50,756 bases of DNA, from the NCBI GenBank assembly GCA_000405805.1, contig ASPJ01000006.1, positions 1-50,756 on the forward strand, given 5' to 3'. The notes below the pieces were generated by a model. That model saw nothing but the letters and a program-made list of their open reading frames with translations. It had not been told where the DNA came from and did not search any database. Made by a program: the position numbers and the translations under genes. Positions 1 through 7,687 of this stretch are shown here, piece after piece (the stretch's first letter is position 1; every line of letters starts with the position of its first letter). The stretch is from Fidelibacterota bacterium SCGC AAA003-L08. GTDB lineage: Bacteria > Fidelibacterota > Marinisomatia > SCGC-AAA003-L08 > D37C17.

Positions 1-981
1 CAATGGGCACGAAAAGATGCTGATAAAGAAAAGAAAAATACAATTATTCATTCATTTAATAGAAATTTTGCAAAAAGAGCAGATGGGAATCCTAAGACTC
101 ATGCTTTTGTAGCATCTCCAGAGATAGTAACAGCGATTGCATTATCTGGGGATTTAACGTTTAACCCGCAGACAGATTCTTTAGTAAATGAAGATGGAAA
201 AAAAGTTAGATTAGAGCCTCCTTATGGATATGAACTCCCTCCAAATGGATTTGACGTTAGAGATTTAGGTTTTCAGGCTCCAGTAGAAGATGGAAATGAT
301 ATTGAAATAGTAGTTAATGCAGATTCAGATCGATTACAGCTATTGACTCCTTTTAATAAATGGGATGGAAAAGATTTTGAAAATTTAACCCTGCTTATAA
401 AAGCGAAAGGCAAATGTACAACAGACCACATATCTATGGCAGGACCTTGGCTTCACTTTAGAGGACATCTTGATAATATTTCAAATAATTTATTATTAGG
501 TGCAACCAATGCATTTAATGATAAAGTCAATTCAGTTAAAAATAATTCTACAGGTGAATATGGCGAAACACCTAAAGTTGCTCGATATTATAAAGAAAAC
601 AATATTTCATCCATTATTATAGGAGATGAAAATTATGGAGAAGGGTCTTCAAGAGAACATGCAGCAATGGAACCTAGACTTATGAATATTAAAGCAGTGA
701 TTGTTAAATCATTTGCTAGAATTCATGAGACCAATCTTAAAAAACAGGGAATTCTTGCGCTGACTTTTTCTGATAAATCTGATTATGATAAAATTTTAGA
801 AGATGATACATTCAAAATTGTTGATCTTAAAAATTTCCAAGAAGGTAGTAAAATTAAATTAGAAATCATACATCAAGACAACTCAGTTGAAACTATTGAG
901 TTAAACCATACTTATAATGACAATCAAATTGAATGGTTTAAGGCTGGAAGCGCACTTAATTTAATTGCTAATAAAGAATGA
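1..981 (+). CDS. acn: Aconitate hydratase, C-terminal part (5' end outside window)
   Basis: The reading frame is open from the first base, so the gene enters from the left; about 326 residues remain of a family of roughly 750 (mitochondrial-type aconitase). Aconitase interconverts citrate and isocitrate in the TCA cycle using a 4Fe-4S cluster. The visible part starts in the late catalytic region (NTIIHSFNRNFAKRADG, then AFVASPEIVTAIALSG). It continues into the C-terminal swivel domain with TTDHISMAGPW and the substrate-binding GSSREHAAMEPR. The cluster cysteines are upstream and cannot be checked. The stop overlaps the start of the next gene (ATGA), so the two are probably co-transcribed. Family assignment is firm. 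Confidence 0.95.
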   Translation, partial: QWARKDADKEKKNTIIHSFNRNFAKRADGNPKTHAFVASPEIVTAIALSGDLTFNPQTDSLVNEDGKKVRLEPPYGYELPPNGFDVRDLGFQAPVEDGNDIEIVVNADSDRLQLLTPFNKWDGKDFENLTLLIKAKGKCTTDHISMAGPWLHFRGHLDNISNNLLLGATNAFNDKVNSVKNNSTGEYGETPKVARYYKENNISSIIIGDENYGEGSSREHAAMEPRLMNIKAVIVKSFARIHETNLKKQGILALTFSDKSDYDKILEDDTFKIVDLKNFQEGSKIKLEIIHQDNSVETIELNHTYNDNQIEWFKAGSALNLIANKE

Positions 982-1682
982 ACAAACCCATTGCAATAAT
1001 AACTGGGGCATCCACAGGAATTGGGCAAAGTTTATCAATTAAGTTATCAGATAAATATTTTATTTATTTAGTATCTAGAAACAAAGAAAAACTACAAAAA
1101 ACAGCAGAATTAATTAAAAATAAGAACAATCAATGTAAAATGATTGTTGCAGATGTATCCAGAAGAAAATCTATAGATTTAATATATTCACAAATTAAAA
1201 ACAAACAAGATATTGAATTATTGGTTAATAATGCAGGAATTGCAATATTCAACAATATCAGCAAGTTATCAATTGACGATTGGGATAAGCAGTTAAATAC
1301 AAACCTTAGAGGTTGTTTTTTGATGACTAAAATGATTATTGATGACCTGAAATCTAAAAAATCTGGTAAAATAGTATTTATTAATTCAGTTGCAGGTTTG
1401 AATCCATACAAGGATTCTACTGCATATGTTACATCAAAATATGGATTAAGAGGTTTTTCATCTGCTCTTAGGGAAGAATTGAGAGAGTATAATATAAAAG
1501 TAATCTCCGTTTATCCAGGGGCTATAGATACCCCACTTTGGAATAATATGGGAATGGATGACTTAAGACAAGAAATGATGACAATTGATGATATTAGTGG
1601 GATTATTATTAATGCTATTAATTCACCAAATAATTGTACGACTGAAGAAATAACAATTAGAAGAGTTGCTGGAGATTTTTAA
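978..1682 (+). CDS. Short-chain dehydrogenase/reductase (SDR)
   Basis: A 234-residue classical SDR oxidoreductase. The Rossmann glycine motif TGASTGIG is at residues 9-16, NNAG at 84-87, and the catalytic Ser137, Tyr150 and Lys154 (YVTSK) are all present. It should therefore be an active NAD(P)-dependent oxidoreductase. The 'PGAIDTPLW' segment after the active site is typical of the family. Substrate cannot be deduced. The start overlaps the aconitase stop by four bases, which supports translational coupling, but no metabolic link to the TCA cycle follows from this. Confidence 0.9.
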   Translation: MNKPIAIITGASTGIGQSLSIKLSDKYFIYLVSRNKEKLQKTAELIKNKNNQCKMIVADVSRRKSIDLIYSQIKNKQDIELLVNNAGIAIFNNISKLSIDDWDKQLNTNLRGCFLMTKMIIDDLKSKKSGKIVFINSVAGLNPYKDSTAYVTSKYGLRGFSSALREELREYNIKVISVYPGAIDTPLWNNMGMDDLRQEMMTIDDISGIIINAINSPNNCTTEEITIRRVAGDF

Positions 1683-1685
1683 TAA

Positions 1686-1892
1686 ATGAAAAAAATTATC
1701 ATAATACTAGTTTCCTTTTTATGGTCTGCTCTATCAGAAATAATCGCAATAATAAATTTTGAAGCAAAAGGAATAACTTATTCATCTAAATAAGATTTCT
1801 TAAAATCCCTGACAAAATCTAATTCCCTTGCTATAGACAGCATATTAATATTAAATTTCCAGGCTATAATTATATTAGTTTTTTTGAAATAA
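1686..1892 (+). pseudogene. Decayed remnant of a secreted protein gene
   Basis: An ATG three bases after the SDR stop opens a 35-residue frame with a good signal peptide (MKKIIIILVSFLWSA) followed by IINFEAKGI. TAA at 1791-1793 ends it, but the same frame stays open for another 32 codons to 1892. The start and the 'NFEAKGI' strand recall N-termini of exported FCB proteins of the 'DFEGKGI' type, but too little remains to assign a family. It could also be a genuine 35-residue peptide. The stretch up to ffh at 1901 holds nothing else that I recognise. Confidence 0.3.
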
Positions 1893-1900
1893 ATAAATAT

Positions 1901-3214
1901 ATGTTTAATCAATTACAAGATCGCTTATCCAACGTAGTGAAAACATTACGAGGTCAGGGTAAAATAAGTGAGAAAAATGTTAAAGATGCCATAAGGGACG
2001 TCCGTCGTGCTTTATTAGAGGCTGATGTGAACTTAATGGTTGTTCGATCATTTATTGATAAAGTGCAGAAAAAAGCAGTAGGCGAAAAAGTACTGAAATC
2101 AATTAGTCCTGGTCAGCAATTTATCAAAATCATCTATGATGAAATGGTAAGTTTTCTTGGTAGTGATGATAATGAAATAAACTATAATAATTCTGGTATA
2201 ACAGTTATTACCATGGTTGGTTTGCAAGGGGTAGGAAAGACTACTTCTTGTGCTAAATTAGCTAGCTTTTTGAAAAACAAGAAACAAAAAAATCCTATTA
2301 TGATTGCAGCTGATATACAAAGACCAGCAGCAATCGAACAATTAGAAACTTTAGGTAAAAATATCAACATTCCAGTTTTTTCTAATAAAAAGACTAAAGA
2401 TATAAAGAGGATTATCAATGAAGGTATTGCTAAAGCTAAAGAATCTAATTCGGATTCAATTATAATTGATACCGCAGGTCGACTTCATATAGATGATGCA
2501 TTAATGAATGAGTTGAAAGAGGTTGTTGAGATATCTAATTCAAATGAAATTTTTTATGTTGCAGATGGAATGACAGGTCAAGATGCCGTTAATTCATCTA
2601 AATTATTTTCTGAAAAAATTAATATTTCGGGAATTATTTTAACAAAAATGGATGGAGATTCTAAAGGTGGAGCAGCTCTATCTATTAAAGAAGTAACAGG
2701 AAAACCGATAAAATTCATTGGTACAGGTGAGAAAATCAGTGCTTTTGAATTATTCTATCCTGATAGGATTGTAAAGCGTATTTTAGGAATGGGTGATGTT
2801 GTTGGTTTAGTTGAAAAAGCAGAGGAAGTATTTGATAAGGAATTATCAGAGGAATTTAACCAAAAATTATTAAAAAATAAATTCACTTTAAAAGATTTTC
2901 AAAATCAATTGAGACAATTTAAAAAAATGGGATCAGTCTCAGATATAATAGGTATGATGCCTGGAGGAAATAAATTAAAAGGTTTAAGCGTAGATGAAAA
3001 AAAATTAGTTTGGATTGATGCAATTATTAACTCAATGACTAAAGAGGAACGATTAAATCCTGAAATTATTAATGGCTCAAGAAGACAGAGAATTGCATTA
3101 GGAAGTGGTCGAAATGTTCAAGAAGTTAATCAACTTTTAAAACAGTTTGATCAAATGAAAAATATGATAAAAAAAATGAATAAAAAGGGAATAAATAAAT
3201 TCCTATTAACATAA
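1901..3214 (+). CDS. ffh: Signal recognition particle protein Ffh (SRP54)
   Basis: The GTPase and RNA-binding subunit of the bacterial signal recognition particle. It binds signal sequences of nascent membrane proteins and delivers ribosomes to FtsY. The 437 residues carry the N-terminal four-helix domain, P-loop GLQGVGKTT at 107-115, DTAG at 190-193, TKMD at 248-251 and the conserved GTGEKISAFE. A Met-rich M domain covers about 300-437. Length and domain order are normal. It opens the operon ffh-rpsP-khpA-rimM-trmD-rplS, a widespread bacterial order. No clear Shine-Dalgarno lies before its ATG, unlike rpsP just downstream. Confidence 0.97.
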   Translation: MFNQLQDRLSNVVKTLRGQGKISEKNVKDAIRDVRRALLEADVNLMVVRSFIDKVQKKAVGEKVLKSISPGQQFIKIIYDEMVSFLGSDDNEINYNNSGITVITMVGLQGVGKTTSCAKLASFLKNKKQKNPIMIAADIQRPAAIEQLETLGKNINIPVFSNKKTKDIKRIINEGIAKAKESNSDSIIIDTAGRLHIDDALMNELKEVVEISNSNEIFYVADGMTGQDAVNSSKLFSEKINISGIILTKMDGDSKGGAALSIKEVTGKPIKFIGTGEKISAFELFYPDRIVKRILGMGDVVGLVEKAEEVFDKELSEEFNQKLLKNKFTLKDFQNQLRQFKKMGSVSDIIGMMPGGNKLKGLSVDEKKLVWIDAIINSMTKEERLNPEIINGSRRQRIALGSGRNVQEVNQLLKQFDQMKNMIKKMNKKGINKFLLT

Positions 3215-3217
3215 AAT

Positions 3218-3223
3218 AAGGAG
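3218..3223 (+). promoter_or_regulatory. Ribosome binding site of rpsP (fixes a TTG start)
   Basis: AAGGAG lies seven bases upstream of TTG at 3231. The S16 N-terminus (VKIRLQRLG) begins right after this TTG and no in-frame ATG is near, so the TTG is the start. Confidence 0.75.
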
Positions 3224-3230
3224 AATATTT

Positions 3231-3841
3231 TTGTCAGTAAAAATTAGATTACAAAGATTGGGTAGAAAAAAGAGACCTTTCTATAGAATAGTAGCTATTG
3301 ATTCTAAAAAAGAAGAGATGGTCTAGAAATTGAAAGATTAGGATGGTATGATCCTATAATTGAAGATACTCTGTCAATTAAGATTGATGAAGAAAAAACA
3401 AAATATTGGATTAATAAAGGTGCTATACCTTCAGATACTGTTAAAAGCTTAATTAAGAAATCAGGCTTAAGCTATAAATGGTCATTAGAAAATTCGGGTC
3501 TAAGTAATGATAAAATTCTTGAAAAAATGAAGGAATGGGATGAAGCTCAATATAAAAAGGTTGAGCTTTTGAAGAAGAAAAAAGAAGAAAAGAAACTTCA
3601 AAAACAACGAGAATTAGATCAGTCTGCTAGAGAAGCTACTGCAGAGGAAGCTCCAGTAGAAGAAGCTCCAGTAGAGGAAACTGCTACAGAGGAAGCTCTA
3701 GTAGAAGAAGCTACTACAGAGGAAGCTCCAGTAGAAGAAGCTCCAGTAAAGGAAGCTGCTACAGAGGAAGCTCTAGTAGAAGAAGCTCCAACACAAGAAA
3801 TTTCAGAGGACAAGGGATCAGAAGAAAAAGCTAAAAAATAA
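3231..3841 (+). CDS. rpsP: Ribosomal protein S16 with acidic tail; -1 frameshift at an A-run
   Basis: S16 is an essential small-subunit assembly protein. Starting at TTG 3231 the frame reads VKIRLQRLGRKKRPFYRIV and then AIDSKK, and ends at TAG after an A6 run (3306-3311). Re-reading the last A (-1 shift) gives RRDGLEIERLGWYDP, the expected S16 continuation. That frame stays open to 3841, for about 203 residues in total. Frames 3231-3311 and 3311-3841 are therefore one gene missing one A or needing slippage. After the S16 core (about 85 residues) come a Lys-rich linker and a Glu/Ala/Pro/Val repeat tail, as known in Bacteroidota S16. Because S16 is essential, a true null is unlikely; sequence error is the simplest explanation. 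Confidence 0.88.
3643..3795 (+). repeat. Minisatellite coding the Glu/Ala tail of S16
   Basis: Imperfect tandem units of about 15 bases (GAAGCTCCAGTAGAA and variants with CTCTAGTA or CTACTACA) encode repeats of EEAPV/EEALV/EEATT. The units are near-identical at DNA level, so the tail probably varies in length between strains by slippage. Confidence 0.8.
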
Positions 3842-3854
3842 GAGGATTAGTATA

Positions 3855-4094
3855 ATGAAAGAATTATTAATACAAATTATTCAAGCCATTGTAGATAAAC
3901 CCGATGAGGTTGATATAAAGCTTATTGAAGGGGAGGAAGATATAAAAATATATGAGCTAAGAGTAGGTGATGGGGACTTTGGAAAGGTAATAGGTAAACG
4001 GGGAAAAAATATAATGGCAATAAGAACTTGGTTAAATGCTGCATCCGCCAAATCTAGAGATGATAAACGAACTGTTCTAGAAGTAATTGAATAA
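3855..4094 (+). CDS. khpA: KH-domain RNA-binding protein KhpA
   Basis: A 79-residue single KH-domain protein of the KhpA (YlqC) family, which binds RNA and in other bacteria acts with KhpB in RNA chaperoning and cell-size control. The RNA-binding GxxG loop is seen as GKRGKN at 47-52 after a beta-alpha start; length is normal. An AGAGGA-type ribosome binding site precedes the ATG. Its place between rpsP and rimM is the usual one. The stop overlaps the TTG start of rimM, which implies translational coupling. Confidence 0.93.
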   Translation: MKELLIQIIQAIVDKPDEVDIKLIEGEEDIKIYELRVGDGDFGKVIGKRGKNIMAIRTWLNAASAKSRDDKRTVLEVIE

Positions 4095-4620
4095 AATACC
4101 AGATGATTTAATATCTATAGGAAAAATTATTAAGCCCTATGGTGTAAAAGGCCAGATTAAATTTAAGCCTTATAATGAAAGCTCAAATGTTTTAAAAAAA
4201 GATATTAATGTTTGGCTTAAAAAAAAAGATGATAAAGATTTAGATTTTCAGTTTTTTAAAATAGATTCAATAAATTATACCTCATTACAACCTATTATTA
4301 AATTTAATCAATTTAATAATAGGGATGAGGCATTAGAACTAAGAGATTACATTTTATATATTTCTAGGTCTCTTTTTAATGATAGTGAAGATATAATCTA
4401 TTTTGTAGATTTTATTGGATGTAAAATTTATGATGATAATAAATCATTTATTGGAATAGCTAAAGATATTTTACATTTTAAAGAAAACAATCATGTTATG
4501 ATTGTTCAAAATGAATCAAAAGAATTTATGATTCCAATTAGGAATGATTTAATTAAGCTTTTTGATGTTAATAAAAAATGTGTTATTATTGAAATAATAG
4601 ATGGCTTGGTAGATAAATAA
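4087..4620 (+). CDS. rimM: Ribosome maturation factor RimM
   Basis: The 177-residue RimM assists maturation of the 30S head around S19 and 16S rRNA. The N-terminal RimM barrel is recognised from IGKIIKPYGVKGQIKF. The C-terminal PRC-barrel follows (VDFIGCKIYDDN, then HVMIV, MIPIRNDLI and IIEIIDGL). The start is TTG at 4087, overlapping the khpA stop by eight bases; no ATG gives a full N-terminus. It is followed by trmD with a TAATG overlap. Ordinary length; assignment firm. Confidence 0.93.
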   Translation: MNKIPDDLISIGKIIKPYGVKGQIKFKPYNESSNVLKKDINVWLKKKDDKDLDFQFFKIDSINYTSLQPIIKFNQFNNRDEALELRDYILYISRSLFNDSEDIIYFVDFIGCKIYDDNKSFIGIAKDILHFKENNHVMIVQNESKEFMIPIRNDLIKLFDVNKKCVIIEIIDGLVDK

Positions 4621-5336
4621 TGAAAGTTCATATTATAACACCGTTTCCAGAAATGGTAAATTCAATTGTAGAGTCTAGCATTCTAGGAAAAGCTCGTGAA
4701 AGAGGTTGTGTTGAATATCAAATTTATAATTTGTTTGATTTTTCAGATAAATCTTCTAATAAACGAATTGATGATTATCCATTTGGTGGTGGTTCAGGCA
4801 TGATTTTAAAGCCAGAACCTATATTTGAAGCATTCAAGTTTATTGAAAAAGGTTTGCATGATACTAATTCAGCTAGAGTTATTTATCCAACTCCAGATGG
4901 GAAATTGTTAAACCAAGATTTATCCTATGAATTGTCTAGAATAGATGAGATTGTTATTATAAATGGACATTATAAGGGTATAGATCAACGAGTTAGAGAT
5001 AGCATGGTTACCGATGAACTATCAATAGGGGATTATGTTCTGACTGGTGGAGAATTAGCGGGAATGGTAATATTGGATTCAATAGTTAGATTAATTCCAG
5101 ACGCTATTAATTCAAAAGAATCAGCTGATTTAGATTCCTTTTCGCAGCCATTATTAGATGGGCCTCATTATACTAGGCCTTCGAACTATAAAGATATGAA
5201 AACTCCAGAAATATTATTGTCTGGGAATCATAAAGAAATTGAAAAATGGTTTAGAGAAAAAAGGGAAGAGAAAACAAAATTAAGAAGACCCGATTTATGG
5301 GAAAAATATAAGCAGTTAAAAGAAGGAAGCAGATAG
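4620..5336 (+). CDS. trmD: tRNA (guanine-N1-)-methyltransferase TrmD
   Basis: TrmD methylates G37 of tRNAs with G36, using S-adenosylmethionine, and so prevents +1 frameshifting. The 238 residues are the usual length. The SPOUT trefoil-knot elements are visible: FGGGSGMILKPEP (55-67), YPTPDGK (89-95), NGHYKGIDQR (115-124) and SIGDYVLTGGE (135-145). The C-terminal LLDGPHYTRP and WFREKREEKTKLRRPDL segments are also present. It lies in the standard order between rimM and rplS, with its ATG sharing a base with the rimM stop. Confidence 0.97.
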   Translation: MKVHIITPFPEMVNSIVESSILGKARERGCVEYQIYNLFDFSDKSSNKRIDDYPFGGGSGMILKPEPIFEAFKFIEKGLHDTNSARVIYPTPDGKLLNQDLSYELSRIDEIVIINGHYKGIDQRVRDSMVTDELSIGDYVLTGGELAGMVILDSIVRLIPDAINSKESADLDSFSQPLLDGPHYTRPSNYKDMKTPEILLSGNHKEIEKWFREKREEKTKLRRPDLWEKYKQLKEGSR

Positions 5337-5337
5337 A

Positions 5338-5691
5338 ATGGATAAGATTTTAGAATTATCAAAAAAAAATATGAAATTAGATATACCTCAATTCAAAGCT
5401 GGAGATTCTATTTCAGTAGGAGTGAAAGTTGTTGAGGGAGGACGCTCTAGGACTCAAGTCTTCCAAGGAGTTGTTATTAAAATATCTTCTGGTTCAGGCT
5501 TAGATAAAACTTTTACTGTTAGAAAAATTTCTAATGGAGTAGGGGTGGAAAGGATTTTTCCGTTTCATTCTCCTAATGTGGTTGATATTAAAGTTCTAAA
5601 ATCAGGGAAAGTTAGAAGAGCAAAACTTTATTATCTTAGAGATTTAAAAGGTAAATCTGCAAGAATTAAAGAAAAAGAAACTAAAAAATAG
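5338..5691 (+). CDS. rplS: Ribosomal protein L19
   Basis: L19 lies at the 30S-50S interface (bridge B8). The 117 residues show the family core: FKAGDSISVGVKV, GRSRTQVFQGVVI, TVRKISNGVGVERIFPFHSP and the basic C-terminus KVRRAKLYYLRDLKGKSARI. It starts one base after the trmD stop and ends the operon, with a terminator about 40 bases downstream. Confidence 0.97.
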   Translation: MDKILELSKKNMKLDIPQFKAGDSISVGVKVVEGGRSRTQVFQGVVIKISSGSGLDKTFTVRKISNGVGVERIFPFHSPNVVDIKVLKSGKVRRAKLYYLRDLKGKSARIKEKETKK

Positions 5692-5731
5692 AATCTTAAA
5701 ATAGAAGATTAGTTAAATTTATTATTAATAT

Positions 5732-5767
5732 AAAACTCCTAATGTATATTGGGAGTTTTGTATTTTT
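5732..5767 (+). terminator. Rho-independent terminator after rplS
   Basis: AAAACTCC pairs with GGAGTTTT across a 12-base AT-rich spacer, followed by a T-rich stretch (GTATTTTTAT). It separates the ribosomal operon from the HD-GYP gene. Confidence 0.75.
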
Positions 5768-5811
5768 ATAATAATTTATAGTATAAATTTTAAAAACAGT
5801 TGGATTAATAA

Positions 5812-7416
5812 ATGGATTATAAAGATAGATGTAGATACTTAGAAGAACGTATTAAACAATTAAATGAAATTGGAATTGCTCTATCAAAAGAGAATGATTT
5901 TAACAAATTATTTGAAATGATTATAGAAGAGGCCAGACAGATTAGTAATACAGATGGAGGCACCTTATATATGAAAAGTCAAGATGGTAAATTTTTAGAA
6001 TTCAAAATTGTTAATAATATTTCACTTAATTTAGTATTTGGAGGAACTTCTGGAACAGATATTGTTTGGCCTCCACTTCGTTTATACGACGATTCAGGAA
6101 ATCCTAATCATAAAAATGTATCATGTTATGTGGCACACACCGGAAAAACGAGCAATATAAAAGATGCATATAAAGAAGAAGGCTTTGATTTTAGTGGTGC
6201 TAAAGCTGCTGATAAAAATAATAATTATCACTCTAAATCATTTTTAACATTACCATTAAAAAATCATGAAGATGAAATAGTTGGAGTAATGCAATTGATT
6301 AATGCAATTGATAGAGAAACTGGAAATATTATCTCATTTTCAAAGGATATGGAAAAACAAGTAGAATCATTAGCATCACAAGCAGCAGTTGCATTAACTA
6401 ATAAGAGGTTAGTGGCAGAGCTTAAAAATTTATTTGAAGCATTTATTAAGCTCATTGCAACAGCAATAGATAAAAAATCTGAATATACAGGAGGTCACTG
6501 TGAGAGAGTGCCTGAAATATGTATGATGCTTGCTAATGCAGTCGAAAAGGCTAATTATGGAAACTATAAAGATTTTAAAATGACGGAAGATGAAAGATAT
6601 GAGTTATTTATTGCAGCATGGTTGCATGATTGTGGTAAAGTTGCAACGCCAGTACATGTAGTAGATAAATCAACAAAATTAGAAACTATTTTCGATAGAA
6701 TAGAAGTAATAGATACTCGTTTTGAAGTAATTAAAAGGGATATGGAAAATAAATTTTGGAAAGATTGTTCAGAGGGAAAAGATCCTTCTAGAAAAAAACT
6801 CAAAGATGATTTAAAACAGTTATATGAAGATAAAGAGTTTATTAGATTGATAAATATTGGTGGCGAATATATGGAAAAGGAGAAACAGGAGAAAATTGTA
6901 GAAATTAGCAAAAAATATCAATGGGAAAATGATGAAGGAGTATTAATAGATTTCTTTACGGAACTTGAAATTAGGAATTTGCAAATTTCTAAAGGAACAT
7001 TATTACCTGAGGAACGACAAATTATTAATGATCATATATCAATTACTATCGATATGCTTGAACAATTACCTTATCCAAAAAAATTAAGAAATGTTCCTGA
7101 GTTTGCAGGAGGACATCATGAAACATTAGATGGAAAAGGGTATCCAAAGGGACTAAAAGCAGACCAAATGTCTACCCAAGCAAAAATCATGGCTATTGCA
7201 GATATTTTTGAAGCATTAACGGCTAATGATAGACCTTATAAAGATGGAAAAAAATTATCAAAAGCAATGCGAATTATGGGTTATTTTAGAGATGATTGTC
7301 ATATTGATGAAGATTTATTTGAAATATTTGTCAAAGAAAAAATATATAAAAAATATGCTGATCAATATGTTAGGGCAGAGCAAATTGATACGTTTGATGA
7401 ACATGATGTTTTATAA
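5812..7416 (+). CDS. GAF domain / HD-GYP phosphodiesterase-like signalling protein
   Basis: A 534-residue cytoplasmic protein. After a short N-terminal coiled segment (YLEERIKQLNEI) comes a GAF domain (about 25-195: EEARQISNTDGGTLY, then SFLTLPLKN and VMQLINA). An HD-GYP domain follows, with GGHCERV near 225, HDCGK at 272-276 and HHETLDGKGYP at 435-445. The metal and signature residues are intact, so cyclic-di-GMP hydrolysis is a reasonable prediction. The gap between HD and GYP is about 160 residues, roughly 100 more than in the minimal domain; the insert is charged and helical (IFDRIEVIDTRFEVIKRDME), as in one known HD-GYP subfamily. The next gene starts within its stop codon (TAATG). Confidence 0.88.
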   Translation: MDYKDRCRYLEERIKQLNEIGIALSKENDFNKLFEMIIEEARQISNTDGGTLYMKSQDGKFLEFKIVNNISLNLVFGGTSGTDIVWPPLRLYDDSGNPNHKNVSCYVAHTGKTSNIKDAYKEEGFDFSGAKAADKNNNYHSKSFLTLPLKNHEDEIVGVMQLINAIDRETGNIISFSKDMEKQVESLASQAAVALTNKRLVAELKNLFEAFIKLIATAIDKKSEYTGGHCERVPEICMMLANAVEKANYGNYKDFKMTEDERYELFIAAWLHDCGKVATPVHVVDKSTKLETIFDRIEVIDTRFEVIKRDMENKFWKDCSEGKDPSRKKLKDDLKQLYEDKEFIRLINIGGEYMEKEKQEKIVEISKKYQWENDEGVLIDFFTELEIRNLQISKGTLLPEERQIINDHISITIDMLEQLPYPKKLRNVPEFAGGHHETLDGKGYPKGLKADQMSTQAKIMAIADIFEALTANDRPYKDGKKLSKAMRIMGYFRDDCHIDEDLFEIFVKEKIYKKYADQYVRAEQIDTFDEHDVL

Positions 7417-7679
7417 TGAGTAAAAAGCTAAATCAATTAAATAGAAATGAAATAAAGGAATATATATTCAGTCTTCAACTAGAAGTCCAGAAAGAAGTAT
7501 CTAATCATAATAGTATAGATGATTTCTTAGATAATACGGATATGTTCGATGAATTTGAAGATATATTACCAAATCAAGAATTTGGGATTTTAATATTAAC
7601 AATACTAAATAATTTCAAATCGGAAGTAATTTTGAATGATCTTTTAGATATTGTTGAAAAAGCTGTAGGGAAAAACTAA
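7416..7679 (+). CDS. Small acidic protein of unknown function
   Basis: I do not recognise this 87-residue protein. It is acidic and apparently soluble, with a predicted helix at the N-terminus (LNRNEIKEYIFSLQLEVQKE), an Asp/Glu-rich middle (DDFLDNTDMFDEFED) and a hydrophobic helix near the end. It has no signal peptide or cysteines. Its start overlaps the HD-GYP stop and it ends nine bases before selA, so it is probably translated with both. It could be a partner of the HD-GYP protein. The tight packing supports a real gene. Confidence 0.7.
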   Translation: MSKKLNQLNRNEIKEYIFSLQLEVQKEVSNHNSIDDFLDNTDMFDEFEDILPNQEFGILILTILNNFKSEVILNDLLDIVEKAVGKN

Positions 7680-7687
7680 ATTTAATA

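Noticed and set aside
3306..3332. Selenocysteine or other stop-codon recoding in rpsP
   Set aside because: The in-frame stop is TAG and the downstream homology lies in another frame, so a frame change, not readthrough, is needed.
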